From: Oceanicoccus sp.
GTDB lineage: Bacteria; Pseudomonadota; Gammaproteobacteria; Pseudomonadales; Dasaniaceae
NCBI RefSeq assembly: GCF_029238675.1
Contig: NZ_JAQWFR010000017.1
Location: 1 to 64,000, forward strand
Reading direction: 5' to 3'
DNA length: 64,000 bases
Shown: positions 27,467-38,079 of the stretch, piece by piece
Layout: the number at the start of each line of letters is the position of its first letter
Position numbering within the stretch: the first letter of the stretch is position 1
The notes under the pieces: generated by a model
What the model saw: only the letters and a program-made list of their open reading frames with translations
Database searches by the model: none
Told to the model about the DNA's origin: nothing
Made by a program: the position numbers and the translations under genes

Positions 27467-28162
27467 TTACAGGTAGCGCGGTATTAGTCGATTTAATACT
27501 TCAGCGATATAGGATAAAAATAAAGTGCCCATCGATGAACTAAAATGATGAGGGTCTTTGCTGCCAATTGCGATAACACCTAATGGGTTGCTATGGCTTA
27601 ATGGGATAACCGCAGCAGAGCCAACGTGTTCGGCTTGATCGGCAAATAAAAATTGCAGCTCTTCCGGTCTTAATACACCGCAGGTAGCATTATTACTTTT
27701 TAATAAGCTGGGAACTTTTTCAAAGGCATCGTCAACGGGAACCATACGAGATACAACCTTGCGATGTTGGTCCGGGTTGCCAAACAGTGTGAGGTTAGAA
27801 AAATCGATACCAAAATCACTAAGTAAGCTGCGGTTAAAGGTATTAACGAGACTATCCAGCCCCTGTGCCTCAATTAACCCTAAAACCAATTGCTGGGTTT
27901 TATCATAAAGCTGGTCATTATCTTCGGCATTTTCCATTAAGCCGCCAAGACGGGTGCGCATATCCATATTGCGTTCACGTAACAGTGAAACCTGGCGTTC
28001 AAGCAGAGAAACGGCTTTACCACTTGGGTGGGCTAACTCCAGTCCAAGCAACAGGTCATCGCGTTTTAAGAAAAACCCTGAGTGGCTTTTTAAATACAGT
28101 GCAACATCTTCTTCGGTGATGTCTTGTACAGGGGCTTTATTATTGTTTTCGGCTACGTCCAC
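27467..28162 (-). CDS. DUF484 family protein (GAF-like)
   Basis: A 231-residue member of DUF484, usually found between dapF and xerC. The N-terminal part has ITEEDVALYLKSHSGFFLKR (about 16-35) and a helical stretch with LLERQVSLLRERN; the C-terminal part resembles a GAF domain with AAVIPLSHSNPLGVIAIGS. It has been linked to XerC/cell-division functions only by position. 24 bp upstream of xerC, same strand. Confidence 0.85.
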   Translation of the reverse strand: MDVAENNNKAPVQDITEEDVALYLKSHSGFFLKRDDLLLGLELAHPSGKAVSLLERQVSLLRERNMDMRTRLGGLMENAEDNDQLYDKTQQLVLGLIEAQGLDSLVNTFNRSLLSDFGIDFSNLTLFGNPDQHRKVVSRMVPVDDAFEKVPSLLKSNNATCGVLRPEELQFLFADQAEHVGSAAVIPLSHSNPLGVIAIGSKDPHHFSSSMGTLFLSYIAEVLNRLIPRYL

Positions 28163-28198
28163 ATCGTCCTCTCTTACTGTTGTTGAACCTTATCAGTT

Positions 28199-29032
28199 TT
28201 ATAGCTGTATTTGTCCTTCAAATACATTGGTAGCAGGCCCTGTCATCATAACGGGATGACCTTCGCCGCGCCACTCAATAGTCAGGCTGCCACCGGGTAA
28301 ATGGGTGATGACTTGCTGGTCTAATAAACCGCGCACAATACCAGACACCACCGCCGCACAGGCGCCAGTACCGCAGGCTAACGTTTCACCTGCGCCGCGT
28401 TCATAGACTCGCAAATTAATTTCGTTGCGGCTGACTATCTGCATAAAGCCCGCATTGACTCGCTGGGGGAATTGGCTATGGGACTCTATTGCCGGCCCCA
28501 GTGTTTCCACATCGGCAGTATCGACATCATCCACCAGCATGACTGAATGGGGGTTGCCCATAGAGACAGCCCCGATTTCACAGCGTTGGCCGTTGACTTC
28601 AATAGAATAGACGCCACACTGGGCTTCCTCGGTGGTAAAGGGAATCTCGGCAGGGCTAAGGATTGGCTCGCCCATATTCACCTCTACCTGGTGGTCTTCC
28701 ATAACAGCTAGTTCAATAATGCCGCTACTGGTTTCTACCCGAATGGTTTTCTTGCCGGTCAGTTTTTTATCTCGCACAAACCGGGCAAAACAGCGAGCGC
28801 CATTGCCGCATTGTTCCACTTCACCGCCATCGCAGTTATAAATCCGGTAGCGGAAGTCCACATCGGGCTGGCGTGGGGTTTCTACCACTAACACTTGGTC
28901 ACAGCCGATACCAAGGCGCCGGTCAGCGAACATGCGCACATGCTCCTCTTGCAGGTTAAACCGCTGGGAGATCAAGTCCAGGACGACAAAGTCATTGCCG
29001 ATCCCGTGCATTTTGGTAAAGCGTAACAACAT
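28199..29032 (-). CDS. dapF: Diaminopimelate epimerase
   Basis: A 277-residue epimerase converting LL- to meso-diaminopimelate for lysine and peptidoglycan synthesis. The two catalytic cysteines lie in [13 protein letters not shown] and [11 protein letters not shown]. The N-terminus [15 protein letters not shown] and C-terminal [14 protein letters not shown] are typical. Full length. It follows lysA by 47 bp in the same unit, so the last two lysine steps are encoded together. Confidence 0.96.
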   Translation of the reverse strand: MLLRFTKMHGIGNDFVVLDLISQRFNLQEEHVRMFADRRLGIGCDQVLVVETPRQPDVDFRYRIYNCDGGEVEQCGNGARCFARFVRDKKLTGKKTIRVETSSGIIELAVMEDHQVEVNMGEPILSPAEIPFTTEEAQCGVYSIEVNGQRCEIGAVSMGNPHSVMLVDDVDTADVETLGPAIESHSQFPQRVNAGFMQIVSRNEINLRVYERGAGETLACGTGACAAVVSGIVRGLLDQQVITHLPGGSLTIEWRGEGHPVMMTGPATNVFEGQIQL

Positions 29033-29079
29033 GTTCGGTATCCGGTTTAGCTCTTTTTTAACCTTCGTTTAACTTTCTT

Positions 29080-30333
29080 TTAACTATCGGGTAGCAGCGC
29101 TTCGCCCAGCATTAAGTCTGCAATACTTTCCCTTGCCCGTATTTGATGGAAGTTATCACCATCCACCATGATTTCTGCGGCGCGACCACGGCTATTGTAG
29201 TTGGAACTCATAGTAAAGCCATAGGCACCCGATGATGCCACGGACAATAAATCCCCGGCTTCAAGGATTAAGTCCCGGTCTTTGCCCAAAAAGTCGCCGG
29301 TTTCACAAACCGGGCCCACTAAATCCCAGCTTTTGCTCTCGCCTTCAGTGCGCGGAGTGACAGGCTCGATATTCAGCCAGGCCTGGTAAAGGGCAGGGCG
29401 AATCATATCGTTCATCGCCGCATCGATAATGGCGAAGTTTTTGTGCGGGTTGGGCTTGAGGTATTCTACTTTGGTGAGCAGCACACCGGCATTGGCGGTA
29501 ATCGAGCGGCCAGGCTCGAAGGCCAGGGCAATCTCTCTATCGCCAAGGCGCTCTAACACTTTGGCTACATACTCAGAGGGCGCCGGCGGCTCTTCATCGC
29601 TATAGCGCACTCCCAAGCCGCCCCCCAGATCCAGATGGCTGATGGTAATACCATCACTGGCCAACTGATCAACCAATGCCAGTACACGATCCAGGGCATC
29701 CAGAAATGGCGTTACTTCGGTAAGTTGCGAGCCGATATGGCAATCTACACCGATAATCTCGATATGGCTTAAAGCGGCGGCGCGCTGGTAGACCGAAGGC
29801 GCCAGCTCAATATCAATGCCAAACTTGTTCTCTTTTAAGCCCGTTGAAATATAGGGGTGAGTTTTGGCGTCCACATCCGGGTTAACCCGCAGGGAGATAC
29901 GTGCAGTCACCCCCATTTCAGCGGCTACCGTCTGTAAGACTTCCAGCTCTGCGGCGGACTCAAGATTAAAGCAGTGAATACCGACTTCGAGAGCCCTGCG
30001 CATTTCCGCAGGTGTTTTTGCCACACCGGAAAAGACGATTTTAGCCGGGTCTCCGCTGGCGGCTAGCACTCGCTCCAGTTCACCCTGGGAGACAATATCA
30101 AAGCCGGCACCCAGCTTGGCCAGTACGTTTAACACGGCAATATTGGAATTGGCTTTTACGGCATAGCAGATTAGATGTTCGCGACCTTGCAATGCGCTCT
30201 GGTAAGACAAAAATTGCTGTTCAAGATAAGCCCTTGAATACACATAAGTGGGTGTACCAAAGCGTTCAGCGATTTGAGCTAAAGGAACATTTTCGGCATA
30301 TAACTCGCCGTTGCGATACTCAAAAGCATCCAT
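29080..30333 (-). CDS. lysA: Diaminopimelate decarboxylase
   Basis: A 417-residue PLP-dependent fold-III enzyme making L-lysine from meso-diaminopimelate. The PLP lysine is in ICYAVKANSN (about 56-65); HIGSQ, the GGGLGVRY loop, EPGRS, and the Cys of VCETGD are all present. Normal length. It is 33 bp downstream of lptM on the same strand. Confidence 0.96.
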   Translation of the reverse strand: MDAFEYRNGELYAENVPLAQIAERFGTPTYVYSRAYLEQQFLSYQSALQGREHLICYAVKANSNIAVLNVLAKLGAGFDIVSQGELERVLAASGDPAKIVFSGVAKTPAEMRRALEVGIHCFNLESAAELEVLQTVAAEMGVTARISLRVNPDVDAKTHPYISTGLKENKFGIDIELAPSVYQRAAALSHIEIIGVDCHIGSQLTEVTPFLDALDRVLALVDQLASDGITISHLDLGGGLGVRYSDEEPPAPSEYVAKVLERLGDREIALAFEPGRSITANAGVLLTKVEYLKPNPHKNFAIIDAAMNDMIRPALYQAWLNIEPVTPRTEGESKSWDLVGPVCETGDFLGKDRDLILEAGDLLSVASSGAYGFTMSSNYNSRGRAAEIMVDGDNFHQIRARESIADLMLGEALLPDS

Positions 30334-30366
30334 TGTTTCACCTGTATAAAGAGTATTGATTGAGGT

Positions 30367-30591
30367 TTAGTCTAGGTTATCTGTGGGCGTAGGGCCCTTG
30401 GGTTTGTCTTTTTCGGTAGCGGCTGGTGCTGGAGCTTCGTCGCTGGAGACTTCCTCGGGGTTTGCATTGGGGTCTTGTGGCAGATACAGCGGACCCTTCT
30501 GGCCGCAGGCGGTCAGGATAAGCAGGCTGCTCAAAAGAGCAGTTCTGGCTAGCGCGGCTCTAATAAGAGCGGCGACTTGGGGTGTGTGCAT
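30367..30591 (-). CDS. lptM: LptM-like lipoprotein (LPS translocon maturation)
   Basis: A 74-residue lipoprotein. The signal peptide ends in the lipobox LTAC (Cys29), followed by GQKGPLYLPQD, the LptM/YifL signature. LptM helps LptD form native disulfides in the outer-membrane LPS translocon. The acidic, Pro-rich tail is variable in the family. It heads lptM-lysA-dapF-DUF484-xerC. Confidence 0.85.
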   Translation of the reverse strand: MHTPQVAALIRAALARTALLSSLLILTACGQKGPLYLPQDPNANPEEVSSDEAPAPAATEKDKPKGPTPTDNLD

Positions 30592-30711
30592 GATCTATTT
30601 CCAATGGTTAATGTCGGCGATTATACCGGCAGAAAGGCCGAACCCCAACGTTAATTTGCTATACTCGGCAGCGTTTAGTGACTCACAAAAAAATGTTTGG
30701 AGCACCAGGGG

Positions 30712-31701
30712 ATGATCAACAACAAAACCGCAGGATTTTTGCTAGCGGCTGCGGCTAACTCTGTTCAGGCTGATGTTATTGATGACCCCTATGTGATGAC
30801 CAATCGCAGCCCCTTTGTGCAGATCTATGGCCTACCCGCTGCACAGAGTGCCAAGCTGGCGACAGCCGGAACCAGTAGAACTGGTTTGCAGCTGGATATC
30901 AGCAATAACTTTACCGAAGACAATAAGTCCAGCGAAGCCATTTTTATTGATGGTGAAACCCATCGCGCCAATATCCAGTTTCGCTACGGACTCAATGATG
31001 CCATTGAGTTGGGTATTGATTTACCCTATCTCAGCCATGACAGCGGGAGTCTGGATAGTCTTATTGACGATTGGCATGACCTGTTTGGTTTCCCTGATGC
31101 GGGGCGCCCAGAATTTCCCCGTGATCAGCTGCAGTTTACCTATGTGCGGGATGGACAGGTTCTGAGTCGTGTCGCCAGCTCCAATGATGGTATTGGTGAT
31201 GTCAGTTTGAGCATGGGGTACCAGTTATCTCAAACTGAAACCCGGCAGTGGGCTTTACGTACGGCGGTTAAGCTGCCTACTGGGGATGCAGATGATTTAC
31301 ATGGATCAGAATCTACCGATGTATCCTTTGGTTTAAATGTTAGTGATCAGGGCTTGTTGCAGAAATATAATATTATATTGCATGCTAGCGCCGGGGCTAT
31401 GTGGATGGGCGGCGGCGAAGTTGTTGAAGAGTTACAAGAAGATTTTGTGTTGTATGGTTCTTCAACCCTCAGTTGGCAAGTCACATCGAGTGTGAGTTTA
31501 AAAATTCAGCTCGATGCTCACACGGCCTTTTACGATAGTGCATTAACCGAATTGGGTAATGACTCTGCGCAATTAATTTTAGGTGGCGCGGTTCGCTTGG
31601 GTGAACGCTGGGTATTGGATTTAGCGGTGAGCGAAGATATTGCCGTAGATACTGCGCCGGATATGGTCTTACATATCGGCATTAAGGCGATTGAGTTTTA
31701 G
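30712..31701 (+). CDS. DUF3187 family outer-membrane-like protein
   Basis: A 329-residue DUF3187 protein with a short signal-peptide-like N-terminus (MINNKTAGFLLAAAANSVQA), then NRSPFVQIYGLP, RYGLNDAIELGIDLPYLSH and AVKLPTGDA, typical of the family, and alternating beta-strand patterns to a final Phe. It is probably an outer-membrane beta-barrel of unknown function. I chose ATG 30712, with GGAG nine bases ahead; a TTG at 30697 gives a worse N-terminus. Divergent from lptM. Confidence 0.75.
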   Translation: MINNKTAGFLLAAAANSVQADVIDDPYVMTNRSPFVQIYGLPAAQSAKLATAGTSRTGLQLDISNNFTEDNKSSEAIFIDGETHRANIQFRYGLNDAIELGIDLPYLSHDSGSLDSLIDDWHDLFGFPDAGRPEFPRDQLQFTYVRDGQVLSRVASSNDGIGDVSLSMGYQLSQTETRQWALRTAVKLPTGDADDLHGSESTDVSFGLNVSDQGLLQKYNIILHASAGAMWMGGGEVVEELQEDFVLYGSSTLSWQVTSSVSLKIQLDAHTAFYDSALTELGNDSAQLILGGAVRLGERWVLDLAVSEDIAVDTAPDMVLHIGIKAIEF

Positions 31702-31720
31702 TGACATCAAAGCATGTTTG

Positions 31721-33118
31721 TTAGCGCTTACTAATCTTACCGGAGGCGCGCTTTGAGGCTGCAATGACCTGTCGTGGAGCAGTACCACCAATATGATCAC
31801 GGGCAGCGACAGAGCCTTCCAGGGTCAGTACATCAAACACATCGCCAGTAATTATATCGCTAAACTGCTGTAGCTCTTCCAATGTCATCTCGGACAGATC
31901 TTTCTTTTGCTCAACACCATAGGCCACCGATTTACCCACAATTTCATGGGCATCACGGAAGGCAACACCTTTGCGAACCAGGTAATCCGCCAAATCCGTT
32001 GCGGTGGAAAAACCACGACGAGCGGCTTCTTCCATCACTTCCTTCTTAGGCTTAATCGCAGGCACCATATCGGCGTAGGCTTTCAGGCAGTCCTTTAAGG
32101 TATCAATGGTATCGAATAGAGGCTCTTTATCTTCCTGGTTATCTTTGTTGTAGGCCAGTGGTTGTGACTTCATTAAGGTCAGCAAGGAGATCAGGTGACC
32201 ATTCACACGGCCAACCTTGCCCCTGACCAGCTCAGGCACATCCGGGTTTTTCTTCTGCGGCATAATCGAGGAGCCGGTACAGAAACGGTCTGGCAGTTCG
32301 ATAAAATCAAATTGAGCGGAGGTCCATAACACCAGCTCTTCACTAAAGCGGGATAAGTGCGTCATGACTAAGCTGGCAAAGGCCGTAAATTCGATCGCAA
32401 AGTCACGGTCGCTAACAGAATCCAGCGAGTTTTCAGTAGGGGCATCAAAACCCAGCAGCTCAGCTGTCATTGCTCTATCAATAGGATAGGTAGTACCGGC
32501 CAGTGCCGCAGCCCCCAGAGGGCTTTGGTTCATCCGGGCACGGCAATCCATCAACCGACTGTAATCTCGCTCCAGCATTTCATTCCAGGCTAATAGGTGG
32601 TGGCCAAAGGTCACGGGCTGGGCGGTTTGCAGGTGAGTGAATCCAGGCATAATGGTGTGGGCTTCATTACCCGCCAACGTGGTTAAGCCCTGCTGCAAGC
32701 GGGTCAATTCTTTCGCAATACTGTCGATTTCATCCCGCAAATACAGGCGAATATCGGTAGCTACCTGATCATTACGGGACCGTCCCGTATGAAGCTTTTT
32801 ACCGGTAATACCGATCTTATCGGTTAACCGCGCTTCAATATTCATATGCACATCTTCCAGCGTCACCGACCACTGAAATTCACCCGCTTCCACTTCACCG
32901 CGAATAGCTTCAAGCCCGGCTTGAATCTGCTGGTATTCCTCTTCAGTGAGCACGCCAACTTTGGTCAGCATCTGGGCATGGGCCAGTGAGCCGTTGATAT
33001 CGTGGTGATACATCCGCTGGTCAAATTCAACGGAGGCGGTAAAACGCTCAACAAAGGCATCGGTAGGCTCGGAAAAACGTCCGCCCCAGGGCTTGATGGC
33101 TGGTTCTTTATCGGTCAT
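31721..33118 (-). CDS. argH: Argininosuccinate lyase
   Basis: A 465-residue fumarase-superfamily enzyme splitting argininosuccinate into arginine and fumarate. The signature [12 protein letters not shown] (about 282-293), the catalytic-loop [12 protein letters not shown] and [13 protein letters not shown] are present. Normal length. It is divergent from algZ; argH next to algZ/algR is also the Pseudomonas arrangement. Confidence 0.96.
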   Translation of the reverse strand: MTDKEPAIKPWGGRFSEPTDAFVERFTASVEFDQRMYHHDINGSLAHAQMLTKVGVLTEEEYQQIQAGLEAIRGEVEAGEFQWSVTLEDVHMNIEARLTDKIGITGKKLHTGRSRNDQVATDIRLYLRDEIDSIAKELTRLQQGLTTLAGNEAHTIMPGFTHLQTAQPVTFGHHLLAWNEMLERDYSRLMDCRARMNQSPLGAAALAGTTYPIDRAMTAELLGFDAPTENSLDSVSDRDFAIEFTAFASLVMTHLSRFSEELVLWTSAQFDFIELPDRFCTGSSIMPQKKNPDVPELVRGKVGRVNGHLISLLTLMKSQPLAYNKDNQEDKEPLFDTIDTLKDCLKAYADMVPAIKPKKEVMEEAARRGFSTATDLADYLVRKGVAFRDAHEIVGKSVAYGVEQKKDLSEMTLEELQQFSDIITGDVFDVLTLEGSVAARDHIGGTAPRQVIAASKRASGKISKR

Positions 33119-33179
33119 GAAATCGGTTCACTGTATCTGTGGTTGGCAGTTGCGGCGGATTATAACAGAAGAGGCCGAG

Positions 33180-33199
33180 GGGTGGATTACAATCCACCC
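33180..33199. repeat. 20-bp palindrome GGGTGGATT...AATCCACCC
   Basis: GGGTGGATTACAATCCACCC is a near-perfect palindrome in the argH-algZ gap, followed by TAC. The same core, in 26-bp form, is at 44737-44762. Probably a small dispersed repeat family, unrelated to the 103-bp element. Confidence 0.6.
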
Positions 33200-33308
33200 T
33201 ACTTATGAACCTGGTTATAGTGCACCGCGTCTTTTTTGTGTTTCGCGTCTAGCGCTGATCAAGCCATCCTCTGCTATAGTTTGAACACTGTAGCTACTTC
33301 CTAGCGTT

Positions 33309-34379
33309 ATGAATAACAACGATAAAGCCACCGATAATCAAGAGTTCTTTATTCCTGATTTGTGCAATGTGCAAGCCGTGCTGTTTTTAGTGCTGGTTGC
33401 GGAGCTGCTGGCTCTGGTTTTAGAGTTGGCCAGCGGTAGTTTGCAGGCTTTTTCCTGGCAGTCCTTTTCCTTAACCTCCTTATTTGTGCAGTGGTCCTTT
33501 TTATTGAGTGCGGCACTACTCTGCCAGATTCGTCCCGGGCTGGTTGACTGGCCATTGCCTAAAGCGGCCAGTGTTTGTTACTGCTTGATTCTGGCTGTTG
33601 TAGCATCCACCAGTATTTTTGGGCAATGGATGTTAAGCGGAGCCTTTGCGGGCAATAGTCACTGGGCCATCGATGGTGGGCGCCTGGCCACCGATGTGCT
33701 GATTTGTGCGGTATTGGCGGGGATTGCCCTGCGCTATTTTTACCTGACCCAGCAGTTGCGGTTAAACCAGCGGGCGGAACTGCAATCCCGTATTCAGGCG
33801 CTGCAATCCCGTATCCGCCCCCATTTTTTATTTAATAGTATGAATAGTATTGCCAGCCTGATTGCCGTGGACCAAGAGGCAGCAGAAGAAGCGGTTGAGG
33901 ATTTGGCTGGCTTATTTCGCGCCAGTTTAGCGGAGGTTGAAACCGAGGTGACCCTGGCAGAGGAATTAGAGCTATGCCGGCGCTATGCCCGTATTGAACA
34001 GCTGCGTCTGGGCGAGCGCTTACAGATGGACTGGCAGCTGGATAAAGTATCTCACCGTATTAAGATTCCCAGCCTGACCTTACAGCCACTGGTTGAAAAT
34101 GCCATTTACCACGGTATTCAGCAGCTACCCCTGGGCGGTGTGGTAACCATCAGCGCGTTTATGGAAGAGGGTGTTTTAACTCTCTCAGTGATCAACCCAG
34201 TGATGGAAAATACCCACAGCGATGTCGAAGGTCATCAACTGGCCCAGGATAATATTCACCGCCGCCTGCAGGCCTTATATGGCCCCAAGGCTGGCCTGAT
34301 CACCCGTATGGTCGGTAATGATCACCATGCTGTGATCACTTATCCCATGGATGAGGCGACGCAAAAGGAAACTACATGA
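33309..34379 (+). CDS. algZ: AlgZ/FimS-type LytS-family sensor kinase
   Basis: A 356-residue membrane sensor. The N-terminal part (about 25-150) has several hydrophobic helices; the His_kinase region carries the phospho-acceptor His in RPHFLFNSMNS and an N-box-like LVENAIYHGIQ. The C-terminal G-box is degenerate (GHQLAQDNIHRRL), as in AlgZ homologues. It overlaps algR by 4 bp (ATGA) and sits between argH and hemC, the same context as P. aeruginosa fimS/algZ. The ligand is unknown. Confidence 0.82.
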   Translation: MNNNDKATDNQEFFIPDLCNVQAVLFLVLVAELLALVLELASGSLQAFSWQSFSLTSLFVQWSFLLSAALLCQIRPGLVDWPLPKAASVCYCLILAVVASTSIFGQWMLSGAFAGNSHWAIDGGRLATDVLICAVLAGIALRYFYLTQQLRLNQRAELQSRIQALQSRIRPHFLFNSMNSIASLIAVDQEAAEEAVEDLAGLFRASLAEVETEVTLAEELELCRRYARIEQLRLGERLQMDWQLDKVSHRIKIPSLTLQPLVENAIYHGIQQLPLGGVVTISAFMEEGVLTLSVINPVMENTHSDVEGHQLAQDNIHRRLQALYGPKAGLITRMVGNDHHAVITYPMDEATQKETT

Positions 34380-35131
34380 GGGTATTGATTGTTGATGATG
34401 AACCCTTGGCTCGTATGCGGCTGGCTCGTCTGTTGGAGCAGCAAGCTGGCTGCGAGGCAGTAGCCGAAGCCGAGACCGGGGAAGGGGCTATCACCGCTTT
34501 TAATCAGCATAAGCCCGATGTGATATTGATGGATATTCGTATGCCGGTGATGGATGGTTTGGAAGCTGCCCGTCACCTGACCAAAAGCGACGAACCCCCC
34601 GCCGTTATTTTCTGTACCGCCTATAACGACTATGCCCTGGACGCCTTTGACGCCAATGCGGTGGATTATCTGTTAAAGCCCGTCAACCGGGAGAAGCTAT
34701 CCCAGGCTTTGCTAAAAGCGCAAAAGCTTAATCGCGTGCAGTTGTCTGCTTTGGTTAACAGCGGGGGCGATATTAAAGAACTAGCTACAGAACGCAGCCA
34801 TATCTCCGCCAAATCCAGTCGAGGTATTGAGCTAATCGCCATTGATGAGGTGCGCTATTTTCTGGCGGACCATAAATATGTGACCGTCTTCTACTATCAG
34901 CAAGGGGAGCTTAAAGAGGTGCTGATTGACGACCCCCTAAAAGAGCTGGAACAGGAACTAGGACAAAGCTTTGTCCGTATCCACCGCAATGCGCTGGTTG
35001 CCGTGGCCCATATTCGGGGTTTGGGGAAAACCGAGCAAGGCGCCCATATTAAGATTGCCGATATGGAGCAGGGCCCCCAGGTTAGCCGCCGGCATCTGCC
35101 TGCGGTGCGTAAGCTACTGCAAAGCCTGTAA
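34376..35131 (+). CDS. algR: AlgR-type LytTR response regulator
   Basis: A 251-residue regulator with an N-terminal receiver (1-120, phosphoacceptor Asp53 in ILMDIRMP) and a C-terminal LytTR DNA-binding domain (about 145-250, with SFVRIHRNALVAV). AlgR controls alginate, type IV pili and rhamnolipid genes in Pseudomonas; targets here are unknown. Its start overlaps the algZ stop, so they are coupled partners. Confidence 0.88.
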   Translation: MRVLIVDDEPLARMRLARLLEQQAGCEAVAEAETGEGAITAFNQHKPDVILMDIRMPVMDGLEAARHLTKSDEPPAVIFCTAYNDYALDAFDANAVDYLLKPVNREKLSQALLKAQKLNRVQLSALVNSGGDIKELATERSHISAKSSRGIELIAIDEVRYFLADHKYVTVFYYQQGELKEVLIDDPLKELEQELGQSFVRIHRNALVAVAHIRGLGKTEQGAHIKIADMEQGPQVSRRHLPAVRKLLQSL

Positions 35132-35228
35132 AAATTCGCCAGAAACTTTACCCTACAGCCCTTGTCCTACAGCCCCAGTCACTTATCATAGCGTCTTCTA
35201 ACCCTTATCACTGAGTGACACCTGTTAT

Positions 35229-36167
35229 ATGTCCGAGCAACTGGTCCGCATTGCCACCCGAGAAAGCCCTCTAGCCCTGTGGCAGGCCGAGTTTATTAAA
35301 GCCGAGCTGGAAGCCGCCCATCCTGGTTTGCAGGTTGAGCTATTGGGTATGACCACCCGCGGCGATCAAATCCTGGATTCCCCGCTGGCTAAAATCGGTG
35401 GCAAAGGCCTGTTTGTTAAAGAGTTGGAAACAGCATTACTGGATGGCCGTGCGGATATTGCCGTGCACTCTATGAAAGATGTGCCGATGGAGTTCCCGCC
35501 CGGCCTGGGGCTATCGATTATTTGCCAGCGTGAAGACCCTCGTGATGCCTTTGTTTCCAACCACTATAAAAGCCTCAGCGAATTACCGGAGGGCGCCAAA
35601 GTCGGAACATCCAGCCTGCGGCGCCAGTGCCAAATTCGCGCCCGGCGTCCGGATTTGGAGATTATCGATTTACGCGGCAATGTGAATACACGATTGCGAA
35701 AGCTGGACGAAGGCCAATACGACGCGATAATACTCGCCAGTGCTGGCCTGCTACGTTTGGACATGGAAGACCGCATTGCCGAGCGCATTAGCCCGGAAGA
35801 TAGTCTGCCCGCTGGTGGCCAGGGTGCGGTAGGCGTAGAAGCCAGAGTTGATGATGAGCGGATTAAACAATTATTAGCGCCTTTGCATCACCAGGCCACC
35901 GCTGAACGTGTTTACGCAGAGCGTGCGATGAACTTAAAACTACAAGGGGGTTGTCAGGTTCCTATTGCCTGCTTTGCGATTGCGAATCCCGATAACGACA
36001 AAGAATTATGGCTGCGCGGTTTAGTGGGCAGCCCCGATGGCAAAACCTTATTACGCAGTGAGCGCCGCGCTGGCCGAAGCGAAGCAGAGGCCCTGGGTGT
36101 TGCCGTAGCAGAAGACTTATTAGCTCAGGGCGCCGCTGAAATTTTACAAGCGGTTTACCAACAATAG
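35229..36167 (+). CDS. hemC: Hydroxymethylbilane synthase (porphobilinogen deaminase)
   Basis: A 312-residue enzyme polymerising four porphobilinogens. Catalytic [11 protein letters not shown] (77-87, with Asp) and the dipyrromethane attachment Cys242 in GGCQVPIA are intact, as are TSSLRRQCQ and [10 protein letters not shown]. The next gene, hemD, starts 2 bases after the stop, giving a hemCDXY operon. Confidence 0.97.
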   Translation: MSEQLVRIATRESPLALWQAEFIKAELEAAHPGLQVELLGMTTRGDQILDSPLAKIGGKGLFVKELETALLDGRADIAVHSMKDVPMEFPPGLGLSIICQREDPRDAFVSNHYKSLSELPEGAKVGTSSLRRQCQIRARRPDLEIIDLRGNVNTRLRKLDEGQYDAIILASAGLLRLDMEDRIAERISPEDSLPAGGQGAVGVEARVDDERIKQLLAPLHHQATAERVYAERAMNLKLQGGCQVPIACFAIANPDNDKELWLRGLVGSPDGKTLLRSERRAGRSEAEALGVAVAEDLLAQGAAEILQAVYQQ

Positions 36168-36169
36168 CC

Positions 36170-36931
36170 ATGGCATTGCAGACGCTGTCAGTATTGGTGA
36201 CAAGGCCGCAAGGTCAAGCTAGTTCGTTATTAGCGGATATAGAAGCTGCGGGTGGCAAAGCGAGCCATTGCCCGGTAATAGATATCGTTGAGTTAAACGA
36301 TGCCGACCAGCTACAACACTGCAGACAAATCATTATGGCGCTGGACGAATTCCAGCATGTCATTTTTATCAGCACCAATGCGGTTCACTATGGTATGGAG
36401 TGGATTCATCAATACTGGCCGCAGCTCCCGGTTGATATTCATTGGCACGGTATTGGAAAAAAAACGGTAGCCCAATTAATCGAGCAGGGCGTGCCTTGTA
36501 GCCCCTATGCGTTAGACGGGGCTATGAATAGCGAAGCCCTGTTGCAGACTAAAAGTTTGCAACAACTGGCGCAGCAAAAAGTGTTAATTATTCGTGGCGT
36601 CGGTGGACGAGATTATTTAGCGGAGCAATTAATCCAGCGCGGTGCTGATGTAAGCTATGCTGAATGTTATCGACGTGTTTTACCCGCGTTAGCCGATGGT
36701 GAATTAGTAGCGTTGTTTAAGCAGCAGGCCATTAATACGGTTTGCCTGAATAGTGGTGAGAGCGTAACTAACTTTTATCAGTTAATGGGTGATAATAAAA
36801 TAAGCGATATAACAATCGTAGTTCCCGGCGACCGGGTAGCCGCCATAGCGAAACAGCTTGGCTTTAGTTCTATAGCGATAGCGGATAATGCAAGTGATCA
36901 GTCAATGCTGAAGGCCTTATATAATCTTTAG
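36170..36931 (+). CDS. hemD: Uroporphyrinogen-III synthase
   Basis: A 253-residue two-domain HemD, which closes hydroxymethylbilane with inversion of ring D. This family is weakly conserved; recognition rests on VTRPQGQASSL near the N-terminus, FISTNAV (64-70), IIRGVGGRDYLAEQL, and NTVCLNSGESVTNF near the C-terminus, plus the position between hemC and hemX. Length is normal. Confidence 0.9.
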   Translation: MALQTLSVLVTRPQGQASSLLADIEAAGGKASHCPVIDIVELNDADQLQHCRQIIMALDEFQHVIFISTNAVHYGMEWIHQYWPQLPVDIHWHGIGKKTVAQLIEQGVPCSPYALDGAMNSEALLQTKSLQQLAQQKVLIIRGVGGRDYLAEQLIQRGADVSYAECYRRVLPALADGELVALFKQQAINTVCLNSGESVTNFYQLMGDNKISDITIVVPGDRVAAIAKQLGFSSIAIADNASDQSMLKALYNL

Positions 36932-36960
36932 CTTTACCAACAAAAACGATGGAATAACGC

Positions 36961-38079
36961 GTGGATAATCAACAGCCAGAAAAAGAACAAGATGCCCCCA
37001 AAGTGATTGCGACACCAAAAAAACCTGCGGCACCAAAAGCAGGGCCCGGTATGGCTTTGTGGCTGCTGACGTTGGTGGTCGCCCTTGGGAGTATTGGGCT
37101 TAGCGTTTTTCTGTGGCAGGGTGATGCCGCCCAACAAAAAAACTTACAGCAAAGCCAGGCAGATATTGCCGGCGCGATTCAGCGTGTCGATACCCATGCC
37201 GATAATAATAGAAACCTCCAGCGCCAGCTCGATCAGCAGCAACAGCAGCAACAGCAGTGGCAGCAGGCGATTGAAAATTTACAGCTACAAATTAGCAGCC
37301 AGCAAAAACGTCTGCTGTCATTATCCACCACCGACCGCGATGACTGGTTATTAGCTGAAGCGGAATATCTAATGCGTCTGGCGAACCAGCGTTTATTAAT
37401 GGGCAAAGAAGTCAATGGCGCACTCGAATTATTAAAAGCTGCAGATTCCATTGTAAAAGAGTTGGATGACAGTGCACTTTATTCAGTGCGTGAAGCCCTG
37501 GCCAATGATATGGCAAACCTTCGCGCTGCGGTTACCCTTGATATCGAGGGCCATTATTTACAATTGTCGGCGCTGGCACAGCAGGCGGAAACACTGCAAT
37601 TAATTAAATTGCCGGAGCTGGCGGTGGCCGAGCCAGAAGCACCTGTAGTAGACACCTGGCAGCAACGCCTGGCGGTAGGATTTAAAGCCGCCCTGGATAA
37701 ACTCAGCAGCTATATTCAAATCACTCGCCGCGACGATGTGTATCAACCCTTGCTGGCACCTGAATACGAGGCCGCGGTACGTCAAAATGTGCGCCTGATG
37801 TTTGAACAGGCGCAGATGGCCAGCTTGGCGGGCAAGCAAACATTGTATGAAGACAGTTTAGCTAAAGCACATCATTGGTTAAGCACTTATTACACGCTGG
37901 ATAAAACCGCTACTGATCCATTGATTGCTCGCATTGAAATTTTAAAACAGCAACAGGTAGCCGTTAGCCTGCCAGATATTTCCAGCTCACTACGTGCACT
38001 TAAAACCTATATTGAAACGATTCACCAGGTTGTGCCTATTACCCAGCCTGATACAGCGGCGGAGGCGCCAGCTCAATGA
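36961..38079 (+). CDS. hemX: HemX, membrane protein of the heme operon
   Basis: A 372-residue protein: short Pro/Lys-rich cytoplasmic N-terminus, one membrane helix (about 30-52), a Gln-rich coiled coil (about 85-120) with a near-unbroken Gln run at 92-99, and a periplasmic helical domain to the end. HemX lacks a proven enzymatic role despite older annotation as a methyltransferase. GTG start at 36961. Overlaps hemY by 4 bp. Confidence 0.85.
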   Translation: MDNQQPEKEQDAPKVIATPKKPAAPKAGPGMALWLLTLVVALGSIGLSVFLWQGDAAQQKNLQQSQADIAGAIQRVDTHADNNRNLQRQLDQQQQQQQQWQQAIENLQLQISSQQKRLLSLSTTDRDDWLLAEAEYLMRLANQRLLMGKEVNGALELLKAADSIVKELDDSALYSVREALANDMANLRAAVTLDIEGHYLQLSALAQQAETLQLIKLPELAVAEPEAPVVDTWQQRLAVGFKAALDKLSSYIQITRRDDVYQPLLAPEYEAAVRQNVRLMFEQAQMASLAGKQTLYEDSLAKAHHWLSTYYTLDKTATDPLIARIEILKQQQVAVSLPDISSSLRALKTYIETIHQVVPITQPDTAAEAPAQ